A stretch of DNA of 64,000 nt from Solea solea (GCF_958295425.1 NC_081142.1:20480530-20544529), one strand, 5' to 3'. Positions 38,852-53,127 are shown, counted from the stretch's first letter. Notes: a model not told the origin generated them from the letters alone. Translations and numbers: made by a program.

Positions 38852-40312
38852 AAAAAATGAGTTCGTTACGTGTATACATTATAAATGAGTTGATAACTTA
38901 GTATAATAATTTGTTCTAAATGAAATTAAATAAAACAGTCTTAACTCAATAATACATGGATTTTGAACAGATATTTCTGCCTTAACATAACATAGACGTG
39001 TGCTAAGTTAGTACAACTTAAAAACAATCTGTGTTGTCTGTTAAAAGCTGAGTACAAGGCTTTGAAAGACAGGACTGGGGAGAGCACAGTTGGAATAACG
39101 CGGTTCACCAACTTTACGGCTTGGTGAGTACAATTTGGACTCATTTTATTCACGACAGCTAATAACTGAGAGTAGCCTACAATAAATCATTTTACACAAC
39201 ACTAGATGCTTTTCCAGTGGTAATGTGTAAGCTAGCGGTAATGGTGTAGTAATTCAGTTAAACATTAGTATTTGTTAAGTTTCATTTTACTGGCGGTAGT
39301 TTAACTTTCAAATGTATTTCAAATTTGTGTTGAAGGTTTGAGCAGCAATAGCTTCATAGCTAGGCTGTACATTACATTGGTCTGCTAAGTGAATTGTAGA
39401 ATTGTAGAACTCTAATTCATACAAGGGAATATAATGTCAGATAATTGTTCATGGCTTAGTCGACGAAAACATAAAAAAAAATATAAATGAATATAAATTA
39501 AAACTAAATTACAGGTGAGATTATATAGATATTATTTATCATTTAGATTATATATAGATAGATATACATTAGGCCTCATAAAGCTCACCATTCTGTCTTT
39601 TGTATGTAATTACCAAACATTACATTATTTTTCTTATTCACAGGACAATTCTGTTGGGGCAAGGAGGGAGGTTGCCATCCGTGGCCTAATGGTGTAAATG
39701 GGAAAAGGAGGAGTTGCTATTTAAAGAGGTAAACCAGACACCACTTTACTTTGAGTTCACAGAGACATACATAAAGTAAATGTCATGTTTTGTTTTTAGT
39801 AGATAACTGTGATGCTATGTCTCTGTAATGTGTTCTACAATTGAACAACAATGTTGCTTACAAATAAACTGCAAAAAAAATGTGACATTTAAGCTATCCT
39901 CAAATTAGAGAGGAAATGTCACACTGTTATTTGCAATGTGTTGTTTACATACTCAGTCTTTTTGAGACAGTTAAACAAGACTATTTAACGTTGTAAGTTT
40001 CTTTATTTATTTTACGAAGGTTACATTTTTTTCAATATACACTCAGTCCTGTTACTGTAAGTGGGATGCTGACTGGTGTTTGAATGAACCATTTCATCAC
40101 AAAACTGGAATTTCAATGTGTGATTTATTCTGACTTGGATAAATAAGTTCTTGAACTTTAAAACATTGATGTAACAATTTGCATGGACATTTCTGAGTAG
40201 AACAAAAAGGAAAATAAATAAGTTAGAACAACTAAAATTAGTCATTTTAACACATTATGACTTATGAATTAAAATGCAAAATGTTACATCAATTTTTTAA
40301 GTTGAGCCAAGA
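38852..40312. repeat. Possible decayed transposon with long AT-rich inverted ends
   Basis: The left segment (ACTTAGTATAATAATTTGTTCT) and the inverted right segment (GACTAATTTTAGTTGTTCTAA) are partly similar in reverse orientation. The region between is unlike its flanks (TTAGTACAACTTAAAA, TTTACGGCTTGGTGAG). The alignment is weak and no target duplication was found. Confidence 0.25.
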
Positions 40313-43300
40313 CATCATTTGTTAGAGCGTAGTGCCATGCAGTACATTTTAATTATTTGAGAAAGTATACAAGGAAGATAGACATACAGGATTGTCAGGA
40401 TACTAGAATTCGAGGCACAATACTGAAACCCAGGCAAAAATACCACAGTTAAATATTATTTTTTAAGAAACTGACAATTATGTTTTTGACTTGGCACCAT
40501 ATTTTTGCTGCTGATCAAATAAGGCTGTAAGATATATATATTACATGAAGTCATAAAATGGACACATGGTATGACATTAGAGATGAAGGAAACATGTTAA
40601 CTTAAATAACTGGCTTCACTGATTACAGACATTTTCATTTTGGGTCTGTTATGTCGTTTGTTGTGTTATGTTTTGCCACCTACCCACTAACGCAGCTTGG
40701 AGCACTTCAACAGCCAGGTTGCCGGGAAGCCGTAGTTATGCATCAAGAATGCAGAATATTCGCAACCTATAAAGCCTCATTACCCCTCTCAAAAATGTTT
40801 CAGCCAGAGCATAAGAACAACGAAGGTCAGCAGATAAATTATAGATGACTGAATGCTTGGAGTAAAGTTGAAGACAGATGCCAGTGTGGATGTAGACGGA
40901 GACAGAAACAGAAAGCTTCAACCAAGGTTAGTTAATTCCCTCTCCTCTCGCTGTTTGTTTCTCATCTTGACATGTCATGTTTTCACATCATATGAGTTTT
41001 CTCTGCAGCTGTGACTCTGCTGCTGCTTCAAAACAGAGACACTTTGACTGATACCAGCTCTGCCTGTGTTTCCGTATTCCGGAAACTTCCCGTGGTTTGC
41101 AGCCCACACTCTCCGACGTTTTAAATTGGAAAACATTCCAGTCAGCCATTTAAATACTGTTGTGTTGTTGTGTATACTTTGCATATACCTTTAAATAACA
41201 CTTTTAACATTACCGAAAATGGCACTGTTCGTGTCAATATGATTACAAATTAGTATCTTTTTTAGTATCTGTTTAGTATGCTTTTTTTTGACAACGGGGG
41301 TTATTTTTTTAAATTGTGGACCACATTCAATACTCTGGAACAAACTTCAGATGTCGTGTGTCTGTGTTTGTTTCCACGGTTGCTCGACCGTGCAAGTGAT
41401 GTGCCAGTGATCAAGATTTAATATTAATGTGCTCTCCCTTCTGGTCAGCAAACACGCCTTTAGACATGAGATGAGAAGTGAGACGCGCAGCGGGACACAC
41501 AAGAATGGGATCTGCTTTAATGGGATAATTGGATGTGATGCGAGTCCACCTGCTGTGTGACTGTTTGTGAGAGCCGAGTGGCTAGACGGTTACAAAAAAC
41601 CCCAACCTAATCAGCCTGGCCCACTGAGAGCCATTTTATGTTGCAACATCAATTACAAAAGAATTGCTTCAGGGATTCTCTGGCCAGGCTTCCCGGTGCA
41701 TTACTTATTAGACAATCCTTTGCTGTGACATGTACTCATCAGAGGACCGAGGCACCGCTGCTAGACAAGGTCATTTATGAATTATTTCGATTTATGTCAC
41801 AATTTCACAAATACACCGCTCCGCGCTCAGCGTCTGAGTCTGTGTCTGTGTGTTAGGGGACCAGAGTGTGAAATCGGTGTAATTTCTTTTCTAGTTAACT
41901 GAGGCCCCGCAGTGATGCTATGCTTCAATAAACCCTAAATGTTCATCAAACATCACACTAACGCGTAGATATTGGTAATTATGCAATAATATGGCGCTAT
42001 GAACGTATTTCATGAGATACGTATAAGTGCATATGAATACTGTGAGGGAAGTCAATCTTTGGAAATCAGAAAATGTTTGTAATTTCACAGTGGTTACTCT
42101 GCGATGGTGGTCATTTTCCATGGTAGTTTTGGGAAAAGTGTTCACACGCTTTACTTGAGCAAAATTAGAAATATCAAAGGCCAGATTAAACAACTAATGG
42201 GCCCGAGGCAAAAAAATTAGCTGTGGGCCCATATTCAAGCATCATCTAATCTAAGTAGTTTAGTTAGACAGTGTAAAAGAAGATTCTTGGTATTAAAGAA
42301 AAAACCCATCAAAAGTTAAAGTACTAGGCCATTTGAGTCCTTAACTGGTATTTAATGGAGGGTTTATGTGAAGCTAATTTTGACAATTCAATATGACTAC
42401 TTAATGGGTTTTAATTAATTTTGTTTTCCAAGTACCACATGATCTCTAGGTTGTGTACTCCTGTTGGATGTAAGCCACATAGTAAAGGATGATATTGTGC
42501 TTTTTAATCCACTGTAGTTAAGAGTTTTTTTGAAGGAACAAAATGGATAAGCGATAGTACTGTTAAGCTGCTTGTTGAGTATTGCGATATCATGTCGTGC
42601 AATATATTTGGATTGCTTTCATCATTTTAAACTGTAAATCGGGGCCACAAAGTAAACTTTGTCAACACCTCTTTCATGCAATCAAATAAAAGATTCAGTC
42701 TAATCATCTAACTCCAGATTTAAACTTTGTTGGCGCATTTCTCTGTTCTCTCAGTTTGTTTCGGCCATCTTCCCTCCAGCCAAAAATCTGACTGAAATCA
42801 GTAGAGGACTGAAACCTCAACTGATGTTTGTATTCTAATGCACAAAAAGGTACATATTGTTTGTAACATCAGTTAAAAATGTTGAAAATCAATAGTTGGT
42901 GTCTCAAAAGCCACGTTTCAGTGCATCCATTTTTTCCCGACAACTTTATAACATTAAAAACTAATATCAAAACCACAACAGGGTGCCTTTAAAGTGCTTA
43001 CCATGCCACACAAGCATGAAAAAAAAAAAAAGTTAAAATGCATTAATGTGTTTAAACCCTCGGTATTGAATGCTGCTGCATTAAGAAAACAGCTTTGGAT
43101 TACAAATCATACGTAGGTGCCGTTTTCCTTCCTAAGGAGGTTAATTTCAAACGATATTACAAGATTTTCATCTTCCACACTGTCTGGCTCTCCTGCACAT
43201 CATTTGACACCCAATTAAATGGAAAACGCTTAGAAATCAATAACATATTCCAAGATCCTATTAGATGAATAAATGATTGTGCCAGGTTTTTTCTCGCCTG

Positions 43301-44154
43301 TTATCAGAAATCTCATAAAAATTGGTTCATATACTTGTATGGAAGTCTATGAAGCAATTATATGAATATCCATTCAAATACTGGACCAGAAGGGTTCAGT
43401 ATATGAAGATAAGATTACTCTGGGGGGGGGGGGGGAGATAACTGTGATGATTACGCATGAGGAAATGTATGCATCAAAGTGGAACTATACCAGATGTCCA
43501 TCTATAGCTTTTGTGCGTGTATGTGAATGCAGCCAAGCTTCTTATTGTTCGAATGAGATAGAAATGTGGTAATTTAATCAGCTCAGAGCCATCATAGCAT
43601 CCTCAACAATGATGATTCAACAACAGGCAAGTTCGCGAAAGAGCCGGGCAAAAAAAAGGAAGAAGGAAACACTCCAAATCAAATCTGAGCAGCCTCGAGT
43701 GTTGGTAAATGATCGTTAGAAGCCTCAGTGGCACTTGAGATGTTGCTGTTGACAGACGCAGGATGCTGCTCCTCGCAATCTCATGGTGATATGCGTCAGC
43801 AGTCAGAGGTGGGAGATGCTCGCCAATCAGCCGGGATAATTAAGGTTGAGCCAACAAACACAATCAACGTCCAATCAAGCTGCATTGTGGCAAATCACTC
43901 TGCTTGAAGACGCTTGTGTTCATTTTCCGTGTCCATATAAAGCGGTTTGCGGTGGGAAGATATAGGGTGCCTGCATCTGAATAAGGATTTTTTTTTCTTC
44001 CTTTTTTTCTGACGAAATAAACCTGACTGTTGCTTAGTTTTTGGTCATTAGCTGTTTGCTACTTTTTTTTATATTATACGTGCGATCCTAGGTCCACGCC
44101 GGAAATGTGACAAGACTAAGTATACTCATAACTGGCAACATTAAAAGATGATTA
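40313..44154. other. Gene-free stretch
   Basis: No gene recognised. Contains a 14-G run at 43422-43435. The part 41590-41830 is compositionally even and repeat-free and could be a conserved non-coding element, which sequence alone cannot show. Confidence 0.45.
43422..43435. repeat. poly(G) run
   Basis: Fourteen consecutive G residues. Confidence 0.95.
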
Positions 44155-44378
44155 GGGCAACCTGTGGCCAAGTGGAAAGGGAACTTGGCTTGTAATCTGA
44201 AGAGCCGGTTCAAGTCCCAACCAAGTCGAAAGGGCTGGGGTACCCCTGAGCAAGGTACCCAACCCCCATTGCTCCCCGGGTGCTACTCAGTGTGGCAGCC
44301 CACTGCTCCTAATTCTAGGATGGGTCAAAATGCAGAAAATTTCCCTAAGGGGATTAATAAAGTATCTATTAAAAAAAA
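44155..44378 (+). repeat. tRNA-derived SINE with A and B boxes
   Basis: Box A TGGCCAAGTGG (44165-44175) and box B GGTTCAAGTCC (44207-44217) form a tRNA-like head. The body GAGCAAGGTACCCAACCCCC, CTCAGTGTGGCAGCCCACTG and the tail AAGGGGATTAATAAAGTATC followed by A8 are those of a common fish SINE. It is well preserved apart from small deletions. Confidence 0.8.
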
Positions 44379-47300
44379 TTCCATTGTTGTGTCGATGGAA
44401 ACGACTGCCGCAATAAAGAAGGAGCCATATTGTGCTGCAAAACCTTTTTAACACCACCTGTTGCCACATCTATGTATATTTACAGCATGTGACAAGAGGC
44501 ACCTGCTATCAGATTCTGGAAAGGACAAATAAATAAGTAAATCTTGTGGGAAAAAAGCATTTCCCAGGGTAGTTTGCTTTAAAATCTAAAAATAATGCGA
44601 GTAGTCTTATATTTTTGTCACGTTGTGTACTTACATTACCCAAAATGTTTATAACACTCTTTGAAACCATAGAAATCCGTATAAATTCATATTTATGGTC
44701 TCATATTAGTCGCCTTTGAATGACGTCATCCACTCTACTACCAGCCTCTGCTGTAACTTCTGGGGCAAACCAAACCAAAACTTCAGACTGAAGAAGGAAC
44801 TATTAGTAGCTCCTAGTTACAGCAACAGTGTGTGTTCTGCAACCAAAGCTCCACCTGTGAATCACAAACGCACAAGGGAACCAAAACAGAGAAGAATACA
44901 CATGATCCCACACTGTTTCCCCACGTCATCGATGTAGGCCTTTCGTTTTTCTTTAGATTGAGGGACTCCAGGTGGCAGCAATTACATCAACAACAAAGCA
45001 GTGACATGCTATATGTGTGTAATGTTTGCAAAAACATTACCTGAGGAAATACGGGCCATCCAGCAGCTGTGAGGATTAGCACGCCACGCGGACCAAACCT
45101 GGCGCCATCATGGAGGGCTGACCATGAATCTAATGTATACATTTGAAAAGCATACAGCGGGGATTGTTGTGAGTCCGTGGCTCACTTCAACCGTATGCGA
45201 TCAGCACAAGTGGCTGATCTGGTGAAGCTGAATCCTCGCTGCCCACGACTCCACGTGTCTGCCAAAGAGTGTGTGAAATCGCCTGACAGCCTCCTATATA
45301 TCATCTCATAGACTCCTGTCGCCTCCCAACACTACACTGATGAAAAACAGTCAGTGCAGCTGAGGTAAAAAAAAAAAAAGAAAAAGAAACACACAACACT
45401 CAAAAGTTACGCCACACATTTGTCTACAAGAATAGCAAAACATAGCAAATAGCAAAACTACAGACTTAATTAGTTTTTCCCTCTTGTAGAGGCATACAAT
45501 TCCGTAAAAATAACAATGAGGCTGTGAAGCCTTGGCTTTAATTAAGTAATGCTAACATTGTAATCATTTCAATTTATAAACAAGAGTTAAAAGCTATAAA
45601 AGATGCTTTATAGAGAAAGAGAGAGACAGAGAGAGGGGTACATTATTGATTGAGGGGATGGATTAGAAATTAATGACCCATGTGTCTCAGATTGAATAAT
45701 CAATTCTAATTAATATCAATTTCACAGTGCAGCTGCTCTGTAACAGTTCCCCCGGATCGGTTTTGGTACTGTTCATTTTTCAACCTCTCGGAGAGAGAAC
45801 ACACACCTTGAGGGAGTGCAGGGACTGCGTCGGGGACGAGTCAGAACCTCCCTGAGGCAGAAGGTCTGGTTTGAAACATGTGTATATATATATCATTACA
45901 GCTGCTCCCCCCGCAGGTTAATGTAACTCCCACTGACCCGAAGCACCTGTTGTTTTGTCTTTGGGTGAGGAAAATATCAGTAGAAAATATGAATGCCTCC
46001 ACTGTCAGAGCACGTCAGGAAGACATTGGAAGAACTAAAAAGCCTTGTATAAGTCACAAAACCACCCACCATTCAAGTCTTATTGAAGATAATGTGCTCC
46101 GATATGTGTGCACCTGTGCATGTATGTACATGCTGTGGAGAGGAAATCCCCCACTGAGAAGTGCACGCGGCGTTTCCACTCCATACAAAACGGATGGGTT
46201 GATTGCCTCGCGAAATTCCGAACAGTGACATCTCAATAGGTGTGCCCTTATCAGGAAAATAATAAGGCCATTTTTATGACAGAAATTAGATGTGCAGACC
46301 GTCAGATGAGAGGGAGCGAAGAAAAGGGTCCGCACCAATTGAACCAAAGAAGATGCTTATTAGAGAGGTTCAATTTGCATATATTGCATGTCAGACATAT
46401 TGGCAAAAATGTCAAAAACTAAATCAGAAACGCCGTTCTAGTGTATCTGCTGAAATTGCTCCTTGATCATAGTGAATCACTCTGACAGGACGGTGATGCT
46501 ATGGGTATCCGGTGGAAATAAATCATCGCTGAGACATTCATCAGACACGGCGACGGAGTTCAGGTTCCTCTCGCGCGCTTGCCGGGTGGACGAAGAGAGG
46601 CAGGGAAAAACAGGTTCAATGCAATTTTCATCGATGATATTCACTTTCTCAAAAACCAAATCGGAAACGTCGAAATGTAGAAATAACACGGTGCGGGATG
46701 TGCGGACAGTTGGATGACTTTAGATCTGAAAGACCAATAAGGAAAAGCGCCTCACACAGAAGCAATTCTGCTTCTTCCCCCACTTAACTAGCCTTGGACA
46801 AATTGCTGAATGGGTCAAAGCCTGTCTTGCTGCAGTGCTCTCATTCCATCCCTCTGCAGCTCAGGGACTGGCTATCCCCCTCTTTGGTTTGGTCGAGGTT
46901 TTGGTTTCTAATCTCACTTCAGAGTTTCCTGAAAGTCATCTTCGTGGTTAACTTTTTAAGTGCATGGAGAAGAGACTTGTGATGGATCAGTTCTGCCTCA
47001 GATGGCTCCAAATCGTTGGGCAGATCCCCGTCTCCCTCTGTATCTGAGATGTAAGCAAGAGGGCCCCGGAATGTCAAGTGCCTCTGACACTTAAGACAAA
47101 TAATGCTCTGAGCCCACATTCTAGAATATTAGAACTCCTCGGATGGATGTGTGGCAGGCTGGAGCCCGCACAGACACGGGAATGCTAATAAAGCTGTTGT
47201 CGTCGTCACCGTCAACAACATCATCGCATTCATGTCCAGCCACTTCAAAAAGCAAGCGAGGGGCAGTTTGAGAACCTTATCATTAATGCGGTCACTGATG

Positions 47301-48187
47301 CCTTACAAAACTTACAAGCATTAATTAAGAATCCATTACGAGCCAATTCCGTCAGAAATGTGGACATTATGCAGAGTGACATCTCATTATTTAAGCCTAT
47401 GTTGTGCTTGGTATGCATGAGTTACAACAGTTTCCTTTGGGCTGGTGCAAAAAAAAAAAAAAAACAGGAAAGCCATCTGTTCTTTGCAGTCCAGGACGCA
47501 GAGTGAATATTGATAGGGGAACCGGTGTTCCCAGTATTGTGTCAGCTTGCGGCTCCCGTCAGCGCAACAGGACGCCGACGTCTGACATGTGTCAAAATTA
47601 TCAATATGACACAAACAGGTACAGCATTTGTCTCTTTGCTGGGAATTCTGCAGCATCTGACATGACAAAAGTGTCCAGATTACAGCGTTTCGGATCGAAA
47701 GAGACATTGTCACAAGCGGGTTATGGAGAATTTTGATTAAACGATGCCTGCATGCTGTGGGAAATGCATTTTACATTCAAGTATCTGTCAGTAAGGGATC
47801 TAAGTCAATCAGTAAATGTCATTTTAAGCTTCACATATAATTAAATTACTGAATCTCGCACATCCGTTCCTTTAATAATGTCGTTTTCAAATCTTCTCAA
47901 AGGACTGGGGTTATTGAAGCGTAGGTCCAAGCCAGTCGCCACAGTGTGATCTGTTCGTTTTTTTTCTTTTAATGTAAAGTTTTCATTTCAAGGCCATATC
48001 GTTTTATCTATACACTGTATCTCATAAAGAGCAATAGTCCTTGGTGGGATTCTGTGGCTGAAGTATGAGCGACTGTAATTTAGAGTTTTTTACCACCTTT
48101 AAATCTGAATAGTTAAAGTAGGGCTGTCTATGGATTAAATGATTTATTATTTTATGCATTAGCAGATTCTTTGAGAGAAAATTCTAA
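44379..48187. other. Gene-free stretch
   Basis: No gene or named repeat recognised. Open frames near 45878-46228 and 47404-47736 are composed of chance codons without family match. Short A runs occur at 45367 and 47450. Confidence 0.5.
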
Positions 48188-48195
48188 TCTTCAGC

Positions 48196-48544
48196 TAGGG
48201 CTGAACAATTTCAAAGGAATATTTTTTTGCGAATATTAGACGGGAATTGCGTTTGTGATATGATCCACGATATCAGAGGGAATGGTAATTTTACATAATT
48301 ATTATTTTCATGTGAAAAAACTTATTTAAAATGAATACTGTGTGATATTTGTGCAGCTCTGTGAGAGACAAAGACGTTCCCTTCAGTCTGTAGAATAAGA
48401 TGTGTATGGGGCAAGAAGATAATTAATCTAAAATGATATTTTGACACACATTTTGGCTTTAACAAATATTGCGCCTGCTGGGATTTGAAAATTGCAGTAC
48501 ATCATATTGCGATTTTAATAAAATTACGATTGTTTACCAATCCT
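48196..48544. repeat. Probable TAGGGCTG-type MITE (decayed)
   Basis: It starts TAGGGCTGAACAATTTC and ends ATTTTAATAAAATTACGATTG...ATCCTA, with an internal CATCATATTGCGATTTTAAT. The pattern resembles the fish repeat with TAGGGCTGGGCGATAT ends. Flanking octamers do not match, so the borders are uncertain. Confidence 0.4.
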
Positions 48545-48825
48545 AAAAACCAAGACTAACAAAAATGTCCGTCTTTCCGTTTTCAGTGTAGGAAAGTTAT
48601 GAAACCATATTTACACTGAAATAGACAAAATCACAGAATTTGTATATATACCTAAACTCAGCTATACAAAATGGTTGGCAATTAATTAGTATTCAATTAC
48701 TTGTTACAAGGTCAGATTGAATCCTAGATAGGCACATGGATCTGAGATCTTCCCACCACGTCCTGTTAACGATTCATTGTGCTTTCAAATCTAATTGTGT
48801 TCAGACTCCATACCAATCTCAAACA

Positions 48826-48862
48826 GAGTGTGTGTGTGTGGGGGGGGGGGGGGGGGGGGGGG
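48826..48862. repeat. (TG)n plus 22-G run
   Basis: TG repeats lead directly into a run of 22 G residues. Confidence 0.95.
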
Positions 48863-51207
48863 TAATAGAGATAGACAGAGAAACAAGATTCATCTGAAAT
48901 CCCTTTAAGTCTTTATCGAATAAATAAAACAGAAAGAGAGTGAGGGGAAGACAATGGATGTAGAGCTTGAGCTCAAATCTTGGATTGCAGGTGTTTATGG
49001 TTAAATATACACAGGTATTTCATTGACGGATGACCGCCACTCTCGTGGACTGATGTGAACTTGACTTTGCAACATTGCTACATGCCAGTCGCATCAATAA
49101 CCTACGTGCAGTCAGTGTAAGATATGAGGTGCAGGAATCATCCAATTAGCTTTGGTTTAGAGTAAAGCTGGGACAAAATATTGACGTGGGAATATACTTT
49201 TTCAGACTTTGTGACATGCTGGTGCCAAATACTGATAATTTAATAAAAAAAAAAAACAGCGCTCAGCTGGTGTGACTGTGTCACGACTCCTCGTGGTGAA
49301 CATACAGTAGATTAAGTGGTGGAAAAACGAAGCATGAAGTATATTATTGTGACCTATTTTTACATAATCGTTTTGCAATATAGTGATATAATGGCCCAGA
49401 CCACACGTGCTAATGTAGCCTCCAAACACACTCACTCATCTCATTAGTTTGCCCCACTTTCCTAATGTCATTTTGCACCACATTTAAATAATTTTGAGGG
49501 CAGCTTTTATTTTGCAATCTTCATCTGATCTGGTCTTAAATGAATCCTTTGTGATGAATTTCCATGATCACACGAGGCAAAAAGGTGGCTTAGAGTGTAC
49601 TGAAACATGTATGTGGGTTTAGTTAGTTTTAATTGGCATCCATTAAGTTCAAACCTGATTTGTAGTATTCAATCAAGTACCACATAATTACTGGTATTAT
49701 CTCTATCGTGGGCCATGGCTCGTGTATCGCATCATATCCTGAAGTGTCCCTGCATGTTCTCCAGTACCAAGCCATTTCAATTTTTCATGAAAAGAAAAAT
49801 GATCAAAATCATGTCTACTGCTTGTTCTCACCGCCTTGAACTATCAATTTAAATCATTTTAAACTCAAATGAGCTTGTTGGTGGAAAAAAAAAAAGAAAA
49901 GAAAAGTTTGACATTTACTTATGCAGACAACTCTCGTATAAGAAACATAAGGAAGTCCCCGAAGAAACAACTTTGGTGCCATGTCTACATTTAATGTTAA
50001 AATGTCAGGAGCACTGTGATTGCTTTTGGAATTACAGACCCAATCGAAGCCTGATTAAAGTTAATAGCTCCCTGGCGTGCTATGATCAAGCTTGACCGAT
50101 TGCATTGTAACGTACGGACATTCACATTTACGCCCACAACTGTGAATGAATTTCTGTGGGTGTTGACAGGACGGATTGCAGTCCAGCGCTAATGTGAGAG
50201 CTATCCATCAAGTTTGGATTGCTGTGTTCATTACAGTTACTCAGTGGCAGCTGATGGTTAACTGCTGAAAACACACATATTACACCGAGCCATGAAGCAT
50301 TATAATGTGTGCCTGATATAGGAGACAGTGGGTAATTTAATATTGGAAAGCAAACGGCCTAAAAATGGATGTGTTCGTTATTTATTCTGGTTTTCACCCA
50401 CATCCCTCACACCCAGAAATATCCAATCACTTCTTCGAAGACGCAAAGTATTCCCAGCTGGTCTCTTGGGATTCATGGCAATAATGCGCGACGCCCTTAC
50501 TTGCATAACAGAAGAGTATGATGCATAAACAGACTTAATCAAACAAGTGTGAATCTGATCATCTGATTAGGTCGGGGTAATGTAATAATCATAAAATATT
50601 CAGAGACTGTGTCCTCAATTCTCTGCTCTAGATTCATGTCAACATTCTCACCAATGCTATGACTGCTATAATAATATCCACTCAATTAAGTCCGACCCGA
50701 TAGTTGTTTTTTTTCTCCAATGTTTTATTAAGAGAAGATGTTTGCAGACTGTGATAGCAGATCGAGTAATGAGATCATTGAGCAGTGTGGCCTCATCACG
50801 AAAAAAGGAAATAGGAATTTGCCTTTTAGATTTTTTAATTTTTTTATATTTCACAAATTCACCCTTTGGTCAAGATAACTTTTTAACCCCCATTGGAATG
50901 ATTTCCCAATAATTCCCCTTGAATAATGTGGAATATTTGCAATTTAAATAACGCTACCTCTAGTGGCCTCTGCTCTGTGCTACAAGTTAGCTGACTTGGG
51001 AAGATGATGAGTGCTGCTACAACCGTGATGCTACTGCTTGTGGTATTATAGGGTAATGAGCATCTACTGGAACACCACTGAAACAGAAGTAAAAAAATAA
51101 ACTTTTCTCTGCGGCAAACTTTCGCCTCAGGATGTAAACCCCACTGACTACTGAAAAGAAAATTCTCCACATTACACAAGGTCTTGTTTTGACTGCAGTC
51201 CAAATCA
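48863..51207. other. Gene-free stretch
   Basis: I see no gene or named repeat here beyond short A runs near 49243 and 49887. Confidence 0.5.
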
Positions 51208-51213
51208 GATTGC

Positions 51214-51345
51214 CCATCCATCCACTCATCCGTCCATCTTCTACTGCTTTATCGTCCACATGAGGGTTGCCAGGGGCACTGGTGCCAATCCCAGCTGACA
51301 TAGGGTGAAAGGCAGGGTACAAGCTGGACAGGTCGCCAGTATATC
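51214..51345 (+). repeat. Dispersed fish repeat, copy 3
   Basis: It begins with CCATCCATCCACTC, then TTCTACTGCTTTATCGTCC, ACATGAGGG and GGTGCCAATCCCAGCTGACA, and ends GGACAGGTCGCCAGT. It is the best preserved of the three copies. Confidence 0.65.
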
Positions 51346-52387
51346 CAGATTGTATCTAGCTTGATTTATTTGGTAGTCTGGACAGCTAAAAAAACACATT
51401 CAAAGCTTATTCAAACCACATACCGAGGTCGTTTCGGTAAGATTTCAGTGTCTTCTGCGTCACTCGCGGCGTAACTCAAATGACAACGACAAAAATGACA
51501 TAGATCCGGAGGGACGGCAGCTAAATGGAGGCGCGTTAGTGGAAGACAATCGTTAATTTTGTAAATCGTAAAAAACTAGAAGAAAGTTTGTGCCACGGTG
51601 CTACATACCGTTATTTATGATGTCCATTTTTTGTTTTTTGGGGGGCGTGGCCTGTTACTGTAGAAATCCATGTGTAAGACGAAACTAGACTATGTTAATA
51701 TGGACACACAGATCGGATCTGAATATATGCTTTAAAGTTCTATACACAGCCTAATGTACAATTTTTAAACTAAGACAGAAAAAAAACATGTGTTTCTATA
51801 ATTTACTGTTGAGAGTAAATGTTTACTCACAGACAACAACCCGCAGTCTCAGTGACGTCTTTGCTGGCCTTGAAATATAACGAATAAAGCTTTTATCACA
51901 AGCGGCAAGTTTTTCAATTATTCTTCCCTGATTTCTGTCGTTGTCTATCAAAACACAACCTTCCCTGCATGTACTGTTTTGACAGATGGGTCATCTTTTA
52001 ATGGTATGTCATAGCAGCAACATGAAAAGCTAACTAAAGATTATTCTGATAGGGAATACAAAAGTTTTTTTTTTTTTCTTTACCTAGTGGGAAAGAGGTT
52101 GCACTTTATTTTCATATGAAAGTTTATTTTCAGAAGACAGCGCCTAAGAAAAGTACTGTGTGACCTTTAATTACAAGAAAATTACAGACAAAGCTGAACA
52201 ATGGTCATGTCAGTCCTGACTACACAGCGCAAAAATAAAAGCCAACAATATCACAAGCAAACAAAGGCTGTCTCTGGTGTTTGATGGGTCTGGTACATGG
52301 CATAATCAGGAGTCAGTAAGTACATGTCAGACTATTTGTGCGAATATAACTTGTGTAAAGTCAATTATTAAAAATACAGCATGACAG

Positions 52388-53127
52388 CAGTGTTGTGATG
52401 TAACGAAGTACACATACTTCATCACTGTACTTTTAGTAGTAGAACTTTCACATATCTGTACTTCACTTTGTCATTTATATTCCTGACGACTTTTACTTTC
52501 ACTCCACCACATTTAAAATAAATAAATATTTATTTTAATAAAATGTGTACTTTTACTCAGATACATTTCGCTTAACCATCTTTGTTACTACAAAACAAAA
52601 GTTGAGTTGGTGACGTAATGCCTGTTCGTTATCGCGAGTTGTTTTTAGCGGCACCAGCTGTTAGCCCCTCAGCTGTTAGCCGCAGATTTGGGCTCCAAGT
52701 GGACTTAAAACACACCAGCGCTGGTCTCCGGGTTTCTGGTCTCCTGTCTCCGGGTTTCTGTTGTACACTCCGGATGCCGGGTTTCAGCTATCAGCTGTTT
52801 CAGCGCTCAGCTAAGCGGCCAGCCGGTGAGCTAGCCAGGTCGCGCAGAAAGGTCGCCTGTACCTATTATGCTTTTATTGTTAAGAAGCCACAATAAATGT
52901 CATATATATGTAATTGCTCACTTTGTTTAAATACTTTTAATACTTAAGTACATTTTATATCAGAAAGTTAGTTTTGATACTCAAGTACAGTAAATGTCAG
53001 GGCACTTTAAGACTTTTACTCAAGTAATATTCTGATGGTTGACTTTAACTTCTACCAAAGTCATTTTCTGGTAAAATACTTGTACTTTTGCTCAAGTATC
53101 GCTTTCAAGTACTTGACAGAAAGACTG
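52388..53127. mobile_element. hAT-type non-autonomous element (740 bp) with 8-bp target duplication
   Basis: It begins CAGTGTTGTGATGTAACGAAG and contains ATACTTCATCACTGTACTTT and TTTTACTCAAGTA phrases typical of a common fish hAT family. It ends ...AAGACTG. Flanks CATGACAG and CATGAAAG match at 7 of 8. A GC-rich middle (about 52620-52860, AGCTGTTAGCC repeats) interrupts the AT-rich arms and gives a 92-codon frame without homology, probably captured filler. Confidence 0.8.

Noticed and set aside
44155..44230. tRNA gene suggested by A and B boxes
   Set aside because: The sequence does not fold into an intact cloverleaf and continues into a SINE body and A-rich tail.
52618..52896. 92-codon plus-strand frame
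   Set aside because: It lies wholly within the GC-rich core of a non-autonomous hAT element. Composition explains its openness.
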